A stretch of 64,000 nucleotides of DNA from Kutzneria sp044547355 (GTDB lineage: Bacteria; Actinomycetota; Actinomycetes; Mycobacteriales; Pseudonocardiaceae). Below, one piece after another: positions 1 to 7,319 of this stretch. How positions within the stretch are numbered: position 1 is the first letter of the stretch; each line of letters starts with the position of its first letter. Where the stretch lies: assembly GCF_044547355.1 (NCBI RefSeq), contig NZ_JBIUAG010000002.1:62001-126000 (forward strand), given 5' to 3'. The notes beneath the pieces are model-generated. The model was not told the origin of the DNA. It did not search any database and was given only the letters and a program-made list of their open reading frames with translations. A program made the position numbers and the translations under genes.

Positions 1-539
1 GCGCTCGTGTTGGCGTAGGTGAGCCGCCCGTCCGGCATCTTGTAGCCGGCGATGTCCACGCCCAACGCCGACTTCGCCTGCGCCACCGTGGCCGTCACCG
101 GGATGCTCAGGCCGTCCGGCGTCGGCGTGCCCGGCGTCAGACCCGCGTCCCGCAGCGACTTCGTCACCGCGTCGATGGTCTTCTGCGTCGCGCCGAAAAC
201 GCCGCCGAACTGTCCCTTGCCCAGATACTGCTTGTACTGCGGGGACTTCGGGTCCGACACCCGCTGTACGAAGGCGTCCAATGCCGCCTGGTCGCGCGGT
301 GCCAGCGCCACCGACAGGTTGAGCTTCGCGTCCGCTGCGGGCGCCGCCGCCGCGACCGCACCGTGGGGAACGGCCGGCGCCTGGCCGACCGCCTGCGGGA
401 CCAGGCCCGCCTGAGTGGTCTGCGCCGACGCCATGGGCGTCGCGATGACCGTGAGACCGACTGCTGCGATCGTGGCCGCCTGTAACCGGCGACGCCACGG
501 TGACCCGGTCCAGGATCTACCGGTGTCCGTGTCTGACAT
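1..539 (-). CDS. S53 family peptidase (sedolisin / pro-kumamolisin), N-terminal part
   Basis: Only the first 179 codons lie in the window; the gene runs off the left edge. The ATG at 539 is preceded by a clear GGGAGGA ribosome site five bases upstream. Residues 1-39 form a secretion signal: basic WRRR, a hydrophobic stretch, and a cleavage site after Ala-Ser-Ala. From about residue 66 the sequence matches the pro-kumamolisin activation domain (LSVALAPRD, then VSDPKSPQYKQYLGKGQF). This propeptide is removed when secreted serine-carboxyl peptidases mature in acid. The catalytic Glu/Asp/Ser domain is outside the window, so activity cannot be judged. It is divergent from the crotonase gene, with 211 bases between them. 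Confidence 0.88.
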   Translation of the reverse strand, partial: MSDTDTGRSWTGSPWRRRLQAATIAAVGLTVIATPMASAQTTQAGLVPQAVGQAPAVPHGAVAAAAPAADAKLNLSVALAPRDQAALDAFVQRVSDPKSPQYKQYLGKGQFGGVFGATQKTIDAVTKSLRDAGLTPGTPTPDGLSIPVTATVAQAKSALGVDIAGYKMPDGRLTYANTS

Positions 540-738
540 GCATTCCTCCCTGGAACACGCGCGTACGTGAACCCCGACCAAGAGGAAGACGTGAAGCATC
601 CAGCCGCCCTGCAACGGCGGTTTCACTCCCCGTGACTCCCCCTTGCCGGCGAGACACTACCAGCGGGTGACCCCGGACGGGACCGAAAACTTCGGGTATG
701 TGAGCAACGGTGCCTCGGCCCCTGACAGGTGCTCCGAA

Positions 739-744
739 TAGAGT
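739..744 (+). promoter_or_regulatory. -10 box TAGAGT, leaderless start of the crotonase gene
   Basis: TAGAGT lies six bases before the ATG at 751, which has no Shine-Dalgarno sequence. Transcription would begin at or next to the start codon. Confidence 0.55.
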
Positions 745-750
745 GCGGCC

Positions 751-1527
751 ATGGCTGACGAGCTGGTGCACTACGAGGTGCGACGGGGCATCGCGACGAT
801 CACGCTGGACTCGCCGCACAACCGGAACGCGCTGTCCGCGCAGTTGCGGCGGGAGCTGCGGGACCACCTGGCGGCGGCGGTGGCCGACGACGGGGTGCGG
901 GTGGTGGTGCTGGCCCACACCGGCCCGGTGTTCTGCGCGGGCATGGACCTGAAGGAAGCGGGCGGGGCCAGCACGGAACAGCAGGGCGTCAACGAGTTCC
1001 CGGCGATCCTGGAGCAGCTGTGGACCAGCCCGAAGCCGGTGGTGGCGAAGCTGGCGGGCCCGGCGCGGGCCGGAGGCGTGGGCATCGTGGCGGCCTGTGA
1101 CATCGCGGTGGCGGTGGACACGGCCACGTTCGCGTTCTCGGAGGTGCGCATCGGCGTGGTCCCGGCGGTGATCTCGGTGACGGTGCTGCCGAGGCTGCTG
1201 CCGCGGGCGGCGCACGAGCTGTTCCTGACCGGGGAGACGTTCGGCGCGGACCGGGCGGTGCGGATCGGACTGATCAACGCCTCGGTGCCGGCGGACGGCC
1301 TGGACGCCGAGGTGGAGCGCTACACGGGCATGCTGGCCATGGGCGCGCCGAACGCGCTGGCGGCGACCAAGGAGATGCTGCGCGAGCCCCGGACCGGCGA
1401 CATGGGCCAGGACTTCACCGACATGCTGGAGCTGTCGGCCAAGCACTTCGCCGGCGAGGAGGGCCAGGAGGGCATCGCCGCCTTCGTGCAGAAGCGCAAG
1501 CCGAGCTGGGTGCCTCAGGAAAGCTGA
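751..1527 (+). CDS. enoyl-CoA hydratase / isomerase (crotonase) family protein
   Basis: 258 residues, normal length for a single-domain crotonase. The fold-specific segments are visible: the CoA/oxyanion segment VFCAGMDLKEAG near residue 60, the second oxyanion glycines RAGGVGIVAACDIA near residue 105, and FSEVRIGVVP near residue 128. In classical hydratases two glutamates act on water. Here the second is kept (SEVRIG), but the first, in the motif GGGCELA, is replaced by Ile (GGVGIVA). The enzyme may therefore be an isomerase, a decarboxylase or a hydratase of unusual substrate rather than a beta-oxidation hydratase. The 3' end overlaps the convergent barstar gene by 13 bases. No fatty-acid genes are adjacent. 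Confidence 0.9.
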   Translation: MADELVHYEVRRGIATITLDSPHNRNALSAQLRRELRDHLAAAVADDGVRVVVLAHTGPVFCAGMDLKEAGGASTEQQGVNEFPAILEQLWTSPKPVVAKLAGPARAGGVGIVAACDIAVAVDTATFAFSEVRIGVVPAVISVTVLPRLLPRAAHELFLTGETFGADRAVRIGLINASVPADGLDAEVERYTGMLAMGAPNALAATKEMLREPRTGDMGQDFTDMLELSAKHFAGEEGQEGIAAFVQKRKPSWVPQES

Positions 1528-1802
1528 TAGGAGAACTCAGGGTTCTCCGAGGCGGACTGCTTGAGGACGGCGACGATCCGCTCGTACGCGGCCGGGTCGT
1601 CGCCGCGCAGCACCTCGTGGTGCCGCCACACCAGGACATGCTCGCCGGCCGGCAGCCAGGACAGGTCGGTGAGGCAGTCTCGCAGGGCGTCCAGGTTGCG
1701 GCCGAAGTAGTCGGGAAAGGACAGCGCCGCGGCGATGGCGTCCAGCGCGGATCTTTTGTCGTGCAGGGCGGTGCCGTCGAGTACGTGCCGCATACCGCTC
1801 AT
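1515..1802 (-). CDS. barstar-type ribonuclease inhibitor
   Basis: 95 residues, the size of barstar. The sequence keeps the hallmark helix PDYFGRNLDALRDCLTDL (about residues 30-47), the acidic helix that plugs the active site of guanyl-specific RNases, followed by the strand HVLVWRHHEVL. The start codon overlaps the stop of the upstream RNase gene by four bases (1799-1802), so the two are translationally coupled. The product is cytoplasmic and most likely protects the host from its own secreted RNase before export. The partner is RNase Sa-like, which barstar is known to bind. Alternative partners elsewhere in the genome cannot be excluded. Confidence 0.9.
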   Translation of the reverse strand: MSGMRHVLDGTALHDKRSALDAIAAALSFPDYFGRNLDALRDCLTDLSWLPAGEHVLVWRHHEVLRGDDPAAYERIVAVLKQSASENPEFSYQLS

Positions 1803-2245
1803 TTCGTCGGGTCCACGACCACGAACGAGTCATAGTGGTCGTCGGTGTAGTACAGCTCACGTTGGGAGCCGGTGATCAGCCGGCGGGTGGCCCGGTTCTT
1901 CGCGCCCGGCGTGTCCACGGTGTACTCGTGGTAGTAGCCGTCCTTGTTGCGCGGCAGCACGTTCCCGTTGTTGTGGAACACCACGCCGTCGTTCTTGGGG
2001 TACGGGTACGGCCCGCCCTGCTGGATCAGCTTCCAGGTGGCGGCGGCCTCCTTGGGCAGCGTGGACAGCGCCTTGACCGGCAGGCCCGAGGACGCGCCCG
2101 GCACGGCGCCGGCGGAGGCGGCCGAGCTCGACGTGGTCGGGGCCGGGGAGCCCGAGCCGGTGGACAGGTCCCTGATCAGCCAACCGGCCAGCACCAGCAC
2201 GATCAGGCCGACCAGGGCGAAGGTGATGCGTCGGCGCGAGGTCAC
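1799..2245 (-). CDS. secreted guanyl-specific ribonuclease (N1/T1, RNase Sa-like)
   Basis: 148 residues. An N-terminal hydrophobic segment (residues 7-23) serves as signal or anchor, then a Ser/Pro/Ala linker, then an RNase Sa-like domain from about residue 54. Catalytic residues align with RNase Sa: Glu107 in YYHEYTV, Arg118 and Arg122 in RATRRLITG, and His137 in DDHYDSF. These cleave RNA after guanosine through a 2',3'-cyclic intermediate. The single disulfide of RNase Sa (Cys7-Cys96) is absent: its positions are Ala and a C-terminal Lys. The GTG start at 2245 lacks a ribosome site and follows a -10 box by seven bases. Its inhibitor gene follows directly. The role could be nutrient RNA scavenging or growth competition. 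Confidence 0.9.
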   Translation of the reverse strand: MTSRRRITFALVGLIVLVLAGWLIRDLSTGSGSPAPTTSSSAASAGAVPGASSGLPVKALSTLPKEAAATWKLIQQGGPYPYPKNDGVVFHNNGNVLPRNKDGYYHEYTVDTPGAKNRATRRLITGSQRELYYTDDHYDSFVVVDPTK

Positions 2246-2252
2246 GCCGCTG

Positions 2253-2258
2253 AGCCTA
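2253..2258 (-). promoter_or_regulatory. -10 box TAGGCT of the RNase gene, overlapping the upstream stop codon
   Basis: On the minus strand TAGGCT ends seven bases before the GTG at 2245. Its first three bases (2258-2256) are also the TAG stop codon of the small membrane protein gene. Confidence 0.5.
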
Positions 2259-2504
2259 CGAAGGCCGGCGGCCGCCCGCTCCGGCGGCCCGCTCCTTCTC
2301 CTCGATGCCCCACAGCGTCGGCTCGGCCCGGTAGCGCGGGGCCAGCCACGCCGACAGCCGGTCCACGACCCGTTCGATCAGCCACGCCACCGCCCGCAGC
2401 AGCGGCAGCAGCACCACCATCACCAGGGCGAACTGCAGCGGGAACCACAGCTGCGCGACCCACAGCTCGATCCCGTCCCAGGTGTCGGCGATCCAGTCGA
2501 ACAC
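2256..2504 (-). CDS. small membrane protein of unknown function
   Basis: 82 residues from the GTG at 2504. Residues 16-43 are strongly hydrophobic (LWVAQLWFPLQFALVMVVLL and onward), predicted to span the membrane once. An amphipathic, charged C-terminal half rich in Arg and Glu follows. The start is chosen because a TACCCT -10 box lies six bases upstream and the divergent oxidoreductase gene begins only 24 bases away. No family is recognised. It lies directly upstream of the RNase/barstar pair on the same strand and ends inside the RNase promoter, so co-transcription is possible, but a role in RNase export or protection is only a guess. Confidence 0.6.
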   Translation of the reverse strand: MFDWIADTWDGIELWVAQLWFPLQFALVMVVLLPLLRAVAWLIERVVDRLSAWLAPRYRAEPTLWGIEEKERAAGAGGRRPS

Positions 2505-2510
2505 GAATCC

Positions 2511-2516
2511 AGGGTA
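2511..2516 (-). promoter_or_regulatory. -10 box TACCCT of the small membrane protein gene
   Basis: Minus-strand TACCCT ends six bases before the GTG at 2504. It directly abuts the plus-strand -10 box at 2517-2522, making a back-to-back divergent promoter. Confidence 0.5.
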
Positions 2517-2522
2517 TAGGTT
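2517..2522 (+). promoter_or_regulatory. -10 box TAGGTT, leaderless start of the oxidoreductase gene
   Basis: TAGGTT ends six bases before the ATG at 2529, and no ribosome site is present. Confidence 0.5.
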
Positions 2523-2528
2523 CGGCGT

Positions 2529-3503
2529 ATGTTCGCTGTTTACGCCTCCGAGCCGAACCCCGCCGACCCGCTGGCCTCGCTGGTGGTCGGCGAGCGCGAC
2601 ACCCCGACGCCCCCGCCCGGCTGGGTCAGCGTCTCGGTCCGCGCGGCCAGCCTGAACATGCACGACCTGTGGACGCTGCGGGGCGTGGGCATCAAACCCG
2701 AGCAGTTCCCGATGATCCTGGGCTGCGACGGCGCCGGCGTGCTGGAGGACGGCACCGAGGTGGTGCTGCACTCGGTCATCGGCGACCCGGACTGGGGCGG
2801 CGACGAGACCCTGGACCCGAAGCGCACCCTGCTCACCGAGAAGCACCAGGGCTCCTTCGCCGAGACCATCGTGGTGCCGCGCCGCAACGCGCTGCCCAAG
2901 CCGGCCGGGCTGACCTTCGCCGAGGCGGCGTGCATGGGCACGGCGTGGCTGACGGCGTACCGGATGCTGTTCGTGAAGTCGGGCCTGCGGCCGGGGCAGA
3001 CCATGCTGGTGCAGGGCGCTTCCGGCGGCGTGGCCACTGCCCTGATCCAGCTCGGCGTGGCCGCCGGCTTCCGGGTGTGGGTGACCGGGCGCAGCGAGGA
3101 GAAGCGGGCCCTGGCCAAGCAGCTCGGCGCGCACGAGGCGTTCGAGTCGGGGGCGCGGCTGCCCGAGCGGGTGGACGGCGTGTTCGAGACGGTCGGCAAG
3201 GCCACTTGGTCGCACACCATGAAGTCGCTCAAGCCCGGCGGCATCGTGGTCATCTCCGGCGCGACCACCGGCGACGCCTCCGCCGCCGAGTTGCAGCGGC
3301 TGTTCTTCCTCCAGCTGCGGGTCGTCGGCTCGACCATGGGCACCCGCGAGGAGCTGGCCGACCTGCTCAAGTTCTGCGACCTGGCCGGCGTGCGCCCGCA
3401 GATCGGCGCCGAGCTGCCGTTCGAGCGGGCCGCCGAGGGCCTCAAGGCCATGCTGGACGGCGACGTCGCCGGCAAGATCGTGCTCAGCCGAGACGCCGGC
3501 TGA
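2529..3503 (+). CDS. zinc-type alcohol dehydrogenase / quinone oxidoreductase family protein (MDR)
   Basis: 324 residues, the length of the medium-chain dehydrogenase/reductase family. The GroES-like N-terminal half contains NMHDLWTLRG and the signature-like LGCDGAGVLEDG. The Rossmann half begins with the NADPH-binding glycine motif GASGGVATALIQL near residue 163. The Cys/His ligands of catalytic zinc in true alcohol dehydrogenases are not evident, so a zinc-free quinone or enone reductase is more likely. The product is cytoplasmic and uses NAD(P)H. The start is set by the leaderless promoter. The 3' end overlaps the convergent nitronate monooxygenase gene by 20 bases. Confidence 0.88.
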   Translation: MFAVYASEPNPADPLASLVVGERDTPTPPPGWVSVSVRAASLNMHDLWTLRGVGIKPEQFPMILGCDGAGVLEDGTEVVLHSVIGDPDWGGDETLDPKRTLLTEKHQGSFAETIVVPRRNALPKPAGLTFAEAACMGTAWLTAYRMLFVKSGLRPGQTMLVQGASGGVATALIQLGVAAGFRVWVTGRSEEKRALAKQLGAHEAFESGARLPERVDGVFETVGKATWSHTMKSLKPGGIVVISGATTGDASAAELQRLFFLQLRVVGSTMGTREELADLLKFCDLAGVRPQIGAELPFERAAEGLKAMLDGDVAGKIVLSRDAG

Positions 3504-4536
3504 CCCGCTCGACCGCGGCACGGGCCTCGCGGTCGAGCCTGGCCACCAGCTCGGCCGCGGGGAGCTCCTCGGCCAGCTGGTAGGTCTGGCCGGCCCACAG
3601 GTGCACCAGCTCGGGGTCGCCGGCCTTGGCCGCGGCCGCCCGCATCGGGCGAGTCAGGTGGTGGACCTGGGGATAGCCGACCGGGGCATCCTCGGTGTTC
3701 TCACTGAGGAACCGGTTGACCAGGCCACGGGCCGGCCGGCCGGTGAATGCCCGGGTGATCGCCGTGCGCCGCGTGCCGTCGCGCAGGGCCGCCTGGTGCG
3801 TCGCGGAGGTGCCGGCCTCCGGGCAGCGCAGGAAGGCCGAGCCGAGCTGGGCCGCGACCGCGCCGGCCGTCAACACCGCCGCCACGTCGGCGCCGTGCAC
3901 GAGGCCGCCGGCGGCGATCAGCGGCAGATCGGTGACGGCCGAGACGCGGCGGATCAGCGCCAGCAGACCGAACTCCTCGCCGCCGCCGGGCGAGACGCCG
4001 TCGTCGGTCAGGGTGCCGCGATGGCCGCCGGCCTCGAAGCCCTGCACCGCCAACGCGTCGACGCCCAGCTGCGTCGCCTGCTGTGCCTCGGCCGGCGTCG
4101 TCACCGTGGCGACGATCTCCGCGCCGGCCGCGTGCAGCCGATCCACGTCGGCCGTGTCCGGCAGCCCGAACGTGAACGACACCACCGGGACCCGTTGCGC
4201 CAGCACGATTTCCAGCTTCGCCGGAAAGTCGTCGTCCTCCCAGCGCGGGTCGCCCGGCTCGACGCCCAGCCGCGCCGACTCGACCGCCACCCGCTCCGGA
4301 TAGTCGCCGAGATCGGGCTTGGCGTTCGGGCCCGGCACGAACAGGTTCACGCCGAACCGGCCGTCGGTCAGCGCGCTGGTCTTCGCGATCTGCTCGGCCA
4401 TCGCCTGGACGCTGAGATAGCCGCCCGGCGTGAAGCCGAAGCCGCCGGCCCCCACCACCGCGGCGACCAGTTCGGGAGTGGACCCGCCGCCCGCCATCGG
4501 GGCGACGATCACGGGGACGCGCAGCTGCTCGATCAC
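3484..4536 (-). CDS. nitronate monooxygenase / 2-nitropropane dioxygenase family flavoprotein
   Basis: 350 residues, a FMN-binding TIM barrel. Visible family elements are PVIVAPMAGGGSTPELVAAV at the N-terminus, the segment DALAVQGFEAGGHRG near residue 165 that carries the phosphate-binding glycines and active-site His, and LIAAGGLVHGADVAAVLTAG near residue 206, the standard FMN phosphate site. These enzymes oxidise alkyl nitronates such as propionate-3-nitronate to keto acids, or act as related enoyl reductases. The GTG at 4536 lies seven bases after a TAGTGT -10 box. That box begins with the stop codon of the upstream membrane protease gene. Confidence 0.87.
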   Translation of the reverse strand: MIEQLRVPVIVAPMAGGGSTPELVAAVVGAGGFGFTPGGYLSVQAMAEQIAKTSALTDGRFGVNLFVPGPNAKPDLGDYPERVAVESARLGVEPGDPRWEDDDFPAKLEIVLAQRVPVVSFTFGLPDTADVDRLHAAGAEIVATVTTPAEAQQATQLGVDALAVQGFEAGGHRGTLTDDGVSPGGGEEFGLLALIRRVSAVTDLPLIAAGGLVHGADVAAVLTAGAVAAQLGSAFLRCPEAGTSATHQAALRDGTRRTAITRAFTGRPARGLVNRFLSENTEDAPVGYPQVHHLTRPMRAAAAKAGDPELVHLWAGQTYQLAEELPAAELVARLDREARAAVERVSRRLG

Positions 4537-4543
4537 TCCTTGG

Positions 4544-4549
4544 ACACTA
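4544..4549 (-). promoter_or_regulatory. -10 box TAGTGT of the nitronate monooxygenase gene
   Basis: Minus-strand TAGTGT ends seven bases before the GTG at 4536. The first three bases (4549-4547) are the TAG stop codon of the upstream M50 gene, a second case of a stop codon built into a -10 hexamer. Confidence 0.5.
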
Positions 4550-5278
4550 GTGCGGCAGCAGCAGCGTGGACCCGATGACCAGCGAGGCGATGCTCACCAA
4601 TCCGAACAGCGTCACCCACAGGCCGCCCGGCACCCCGGTGATCTTGGCCAGCTGGTCGGCGTCCGAGTCCGGGGCCCGGCCGCGCCAACGCTTGCGCTGG
4701 AGTTCGAAGACCGGGCGGACGCCGCCGAGCAGCAGAAACCAGGCCAGCACGTAGCCGAAGACCGCCTGGACGTCGCTCGGGGCGTACCAGGACACGACGA
4801 ACACCAGGCCGCCGGTGACCAGCACCGACAGCACGCCGAAGGCGTTGCGGATCATCACCAGCATGGCCGCCAGCAGCACGATCGTGACCCACAGCAGCAG
4901 GGTGATCTTGCCGGCGCCCAGCAGCGCGGCGACGCCCAACCCGAGCAGCGACGGCGTGACGTAGCCGGCGGCCGCGGTCAGCACCATGCCGGGGCCGCGC
5001 GGCTTTCCCCTGGTCAGGGTCAGGCCCGAGGTGTCGGAGTGCAGCTGGATCCCGGTCAGGCGGCGGCCCGTGAGCACCGCGACCAGGGCGTGGCCGCCCT
5101 CGTGCGCGATCGTCACCAGGTTGCGGGTGATCCGCCACACCCGCCAGGGCAGCACCGCCAGCAGCGCCACCGCGCCGGCGATCAGCACCAACGTCAACTG
5201 CGGGCCCGGCTGGCCGCCGAGCACCCGGTTCCAGACATCCGTGAGGTCCATCGAAACGGTGGACGTGCCAAAGGCCAT
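4547..5278 (-). CDS. M50-type (site-2 protease-like) multi-pass membrane protease
   Basis: 243 residues from the ATG at 5278, chosen because GGGAG lies eight bases upstream. An alternative ATG at 5296 would overlap the start codon of the divergent HD gene. Four to six hydrophobic segments are visible. The zinc motif HEGGH, a variant of HExxH with an extra His, sits in TIAHEGGHALVAVLTGR near residue 60, inside a membrane helix as in the M50B family. A second, distal Asp-type ligand motif is not obvious. The family cleaves membrane-bound substrates or regulators within the bilayer, but the substrate here is unknown. The gene stop codon lies in the promoter of the next gene. Confidence 0.78.
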   Translation of the reverse strand: MAFGTSTVSMDLTDVWNRVLGGQPGPQLTLVLIAGAVALLAVLPWRVWRITRNLVTIAHEGGHALVAVLTGRRLTGIQLHSDTSGLTLTRGKPRGPGMVLTAAAGYVTPSLLGLGVAALLGAGKITLLLWVTIVLLAAMLVMIRNAFGVLSVLVTGGLVFVVSWYAPSDVQAVFGYVLAWFLLLGGVRPVFELQRKRWRGRAPDSDADQLAKITGVPGGLWVTLFGLVSIASLVIGSTLLLPH

Positions 5279-5294
5279 CCCGTTGACTCCCGAC

Positions 5295-5744
5295 ATGGTC
5301 TTCTCAGTTTCGGACGCGGTAACGATCGCCACCGACGCGCACGACGGTCAGCTCGACAAGAGCGGCAAACCCTACATCGGGCACCCGGTGCGGGTGATGA
5401 ACCGGGTCTCCGGCGAGCACGAGCGGATGGCCGCCGTGCTGCACGACGTGATCGAGGACACCCCGGTCACCGCCGAGGACCTGCGGGCCGCCGGCTGCCC
5501 CGAACGGGTGGTCGAGGCCGTCGTCGCGCTCAGCCATCTCCCCGACGAGCCGCAGGCCGACTACCTCGCCCGGGTCGCCGCCGACCCGATCGCCGTTGTC
5601 GTCAAGCACGCCGACATCGCCGACAACATGTCCCCCGCCCGGTTCGCCGCGCTCGACGAGGCCACCCAGACCCGACTGCGGCTCAAGTACGACACCGCGT
5701 TGCGACTGCTCGACTCATACCTGACAAAAGATGGCAGGGATTAG
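5295..5744 (+). CDS. HD-domain phosphohydrolase (RelA/SpoT hydrolase-like)
   Basis: 149 residues. The sequence shows the HD-domain pattern of SpoT/MESH-type enzymes: AHDGQLDKSGKPYIGHPVRV at the N-terminus, the metal-binding pair in AAVLHDVIEDTPVT, and the distal Asp in VKHADIADN. No synthetase, TGS or ACT domain is present, so this is a stand-alone small hydrolase. The family can remove pyrophosphate from (p)ppGpp or dephosphorylate other nucleotides; the substrate cannot be read from sequence. The ATG at 5295 fits the family N-terminus but has neither a clear ribosome site nor a -10 box. It lies 16 bases from the divergent protease start, so the two genes share an extremely short control region. 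Confidence 0.8.
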   Translation: MVFSVSDAVTIATDAHDGQLDKSGKPYIGHPVRVMNRVSGEHERMAAVLHDVIEDTPVTAEDLRAAGCPERVVEAVVALSHLPDEPQADYLARVAADPIAVVVKHADIADNMSPARFAALDEATQTRLRLKYDTALRLLDSYLTKDGRD

Positions 5745-5759
5745 GTCCAAGCTGGGGCC

Positions 5760-6152
5760 ATGACCACAGCACAGGGCACCTTCGACATCACCCGCTGGGA
5801 CGACCAGACCTACCTGGACGCCGAGGGCGTCAAGCTCGGCGCCATCGACGTCGGCAAGGCCTTCGTCGGCGGACTCTCCGGCACGAGCACCGCTCGGCTG
5901 CTCACCGCCGGCGGCCCCGTGCCGACCTCCGCGGCCTATGTGGCCATCGAACGTTTCGTCGGCAGCCTCGACGGGCTCGACGGCTCCTTCGTGCTGCAGC
6001 ACCACGCCGTGATGGCCGGCGAGTCCAGCGAGATGAGCGTGCGCATCGTGCCCGACTCCGGCACCGGCAAGCTCACCGGCATCACCGGCACGCTCCGTAT
6101 CGACATCGCCGAGGATGGCACGCACAGTTACCGGTTGGACTACGAGGTCTGA
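5760..6152 (+). CDS. DUF3224 family protein
   Basis: 130 residues with the pattern of the DUF3224 family, small beta-barrel proteins resembling allene-oxide cyclase: GTFDITRWDDQTY at the start, YVAIERFVGSLDGLDGSFVLQHHAVM in the middle, and IVPDSGTGKLTGITGTLRIDI near the end. No enzymatic function is established for bacterial members, and no signal peptide is present. It follows the HD gene by 15 bases on the same strand and could be co-transcribed. The ribosome site is weak (GGGG, three bases before ATG). Confidence 0.8.
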   Translation: MTTAQGTFDITRWDDQTYLDAEGVKLGAIDVGKAFVGGLSGTSTARLLTAGGPVPTSAAYVAIERFVGSLDGLDGSFVLQHHAVMAGESSEMSVRIVPDSGTGKLTGITGTLRIDIAEDGTHSYRLDYEV

Positions 6153-6243
6153 ACCAATGGCGTGAGCCACCCAATGGCCGTCTTCCCCATTTGCGCTGGT
6201 CCACGGCACGATCGAGGGGCTGCCCCTCGAACGAGGAGAAGAC

Positions 6244-6720
6244 ATGATGACCCGGATCGCCATCACCGGACACCGTGGGCTCCCGGGCCCCACCCGCGCC
6301 CTGGTCGACGCCGCTCTCCGGGCCGAGCTCCGCCGCCACCAGCCCCTCGTCGGCGTCAGCTGCCTCGCCGACGGCGCCGACGCCCTGTTCGCCCAGGCCG
6401 TGCTCGACGAGGGCGGCTCCCTCATCGCCGTGCTGCCCGCCCAGCGCTACCGCGAGCGGCTGCCCGCCGACTACCACCCCACCTACGACGCCTTACTCCA
6501 GCAAGCCAGCGAAGTCGTCACCATGGACTACGACCAGCCCGGCCGCGAGGCCTACATGGCCGCCAGCGTCCGCATGGTCACCGGCGCCGACCACCTCGTC
6601 GCCGTCTGGGACGGCCAACCCGCCGCCGGCCGCGGCGGCACCGCCGACGTCGTCACCCACGCCCAGCAACACGGCGTCCCCGTCACCGTCATCTGGCCGG
6701 ACGGCTGTCAGCGGGGCTGA
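6244..6720 (+). CDS. SLOG / DprA-superfamily Rossmann-like protein of unknown function
   Basis: 158 residues. The GAGGAG ribosome site at about 6232 favours the ATG at 6244 or the adjacent ATG at 6247. The start MTRIAITGHRGLPGPTRALV and the later GVSCLADGADALFAQAVLDEGG look like the nucleotide-binding Rossmann-like fold of the SLOG superfamily, whose members bind or cleave nucleotide-derived ligands. The C-terminal GRGGTADVVTHAQQHGVPVTVIW carries the typical second ligand-binding loop. No effector domain is attached. It ends 13 bases inside the convergent gene at 6708. A role in nucleotide-ligand sensing is an inference from the fold only. Confidence 0.65.
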   Translation: MMTRIAITGHRGLPGPTRALVDAALRAELRRHQPLVGVSCLADGADALFAQAVLDEGGSLIAVLPAQRYRERLPADYHPTYDALLQQASEVVTMDYDQPGREAYMAASVRMVTGADHLVAVWDGQPAAGRGGTADVVTHAQQHGVPVTVIWPDGCQRG

Positions 6721-7316
6721 GTGGAGTCGGCCAAGCCCTTGTCGAGGGCCTCACGGAGCAGGTCACCGGACTGCCGCCGGCGGCAGTCCGCCCACGCATC
6801 GCTGCGGTGGATCACGTCGGCCATCTCGGCCAGGGTACGGCCGGTCAAGGTGTGGAGCGCCTGGACGCAGTCGGCCGGGGAGAAGCCGGTGGCACGCAGA
6901 CGGAGCAGGACGTCGTTGACGGTGGCGCCGCGGGTCAGCGAGAGGCGGCACGCGGCGAGGGCGGCGTCGTGGTCCCAGGCCAGAAGCTCCTCCAGGTGGT
7001 CGACCTGCCATTCCGTGACGAAGTCGACCAACTCCTGGACGTGGGCCACGATCTCGGGACGGTCGTGGAACTCCTGCTCGGCGGCGGACATCAGGGCGTC
7101 GATGACGACCTGGACCAGCTCGGGCACCTGGTCCCGTTCGATCAGGTGGAAGCTCAGGAACTGGTACCCGCAGTCGGCAAGTTCACGCAGGCCAGCGGCG
7201 AGGGCAGCGTCGTCGGTGTGCTCGGCGACGACGGTCTCGACCCAATTGAGCATTCCTCGGGTGCTGTCCCACGCGTCCGGCCAGCGGCCGAACCCGATGG
7301 TGAAACTGGCGGACAT
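6708..7316 (-). CDS. uncharacterised protein, tandem paralogue A, downstream of lepA
   Basis: 202 residues, ribosome site GGGGGAG before the ATG. No named family is recognised. It is clearly homologous to the upstream neighbour: both contain a central LSAAEQE...ELVDFVTEW-type helix pair and a C-terminal AVQALHTLTG...AWAD block, with Cys-containing helices between. The C-terminal segment (about residues 140-180) resembles the helical C-terminal domain of ribosomal protein L7/L12, more weakly than in the neighbour. It starts three bases after the neighbour's stop, so the pair is one transcriptional unit behind lepA. The product appears cytoplasmic, with no signal or membrane segment. Confidence 0.7.
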   Translation of the reverse strand: MSASFTIGFGRWPDAWDSTRGMLNWVETVVAEHTDDAALAAGLRELADCGYQFLSFHLIERDQVPELVQVVIDALMSAAEQEFHDRPEIVAHVQELVDFVTEWQVDHLEELLAWDHDAALAACRLSLTRGATVNDVLLRLRATGFSPADCVQALHTLTGRTLAEMADVIHRSDAWADCRRRQSGDLLREALDKGLADSTQPR

Positions 7317-7319
7317 CGT

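Noticed and set aside
52..414. Plus-strand open frame opposite the S53 peptidase gene.
   Set aside because: The minus-strand frame has a ribosome site, signal peptide and a recognisable pro-kumamolisin domain; the plus frame has none.
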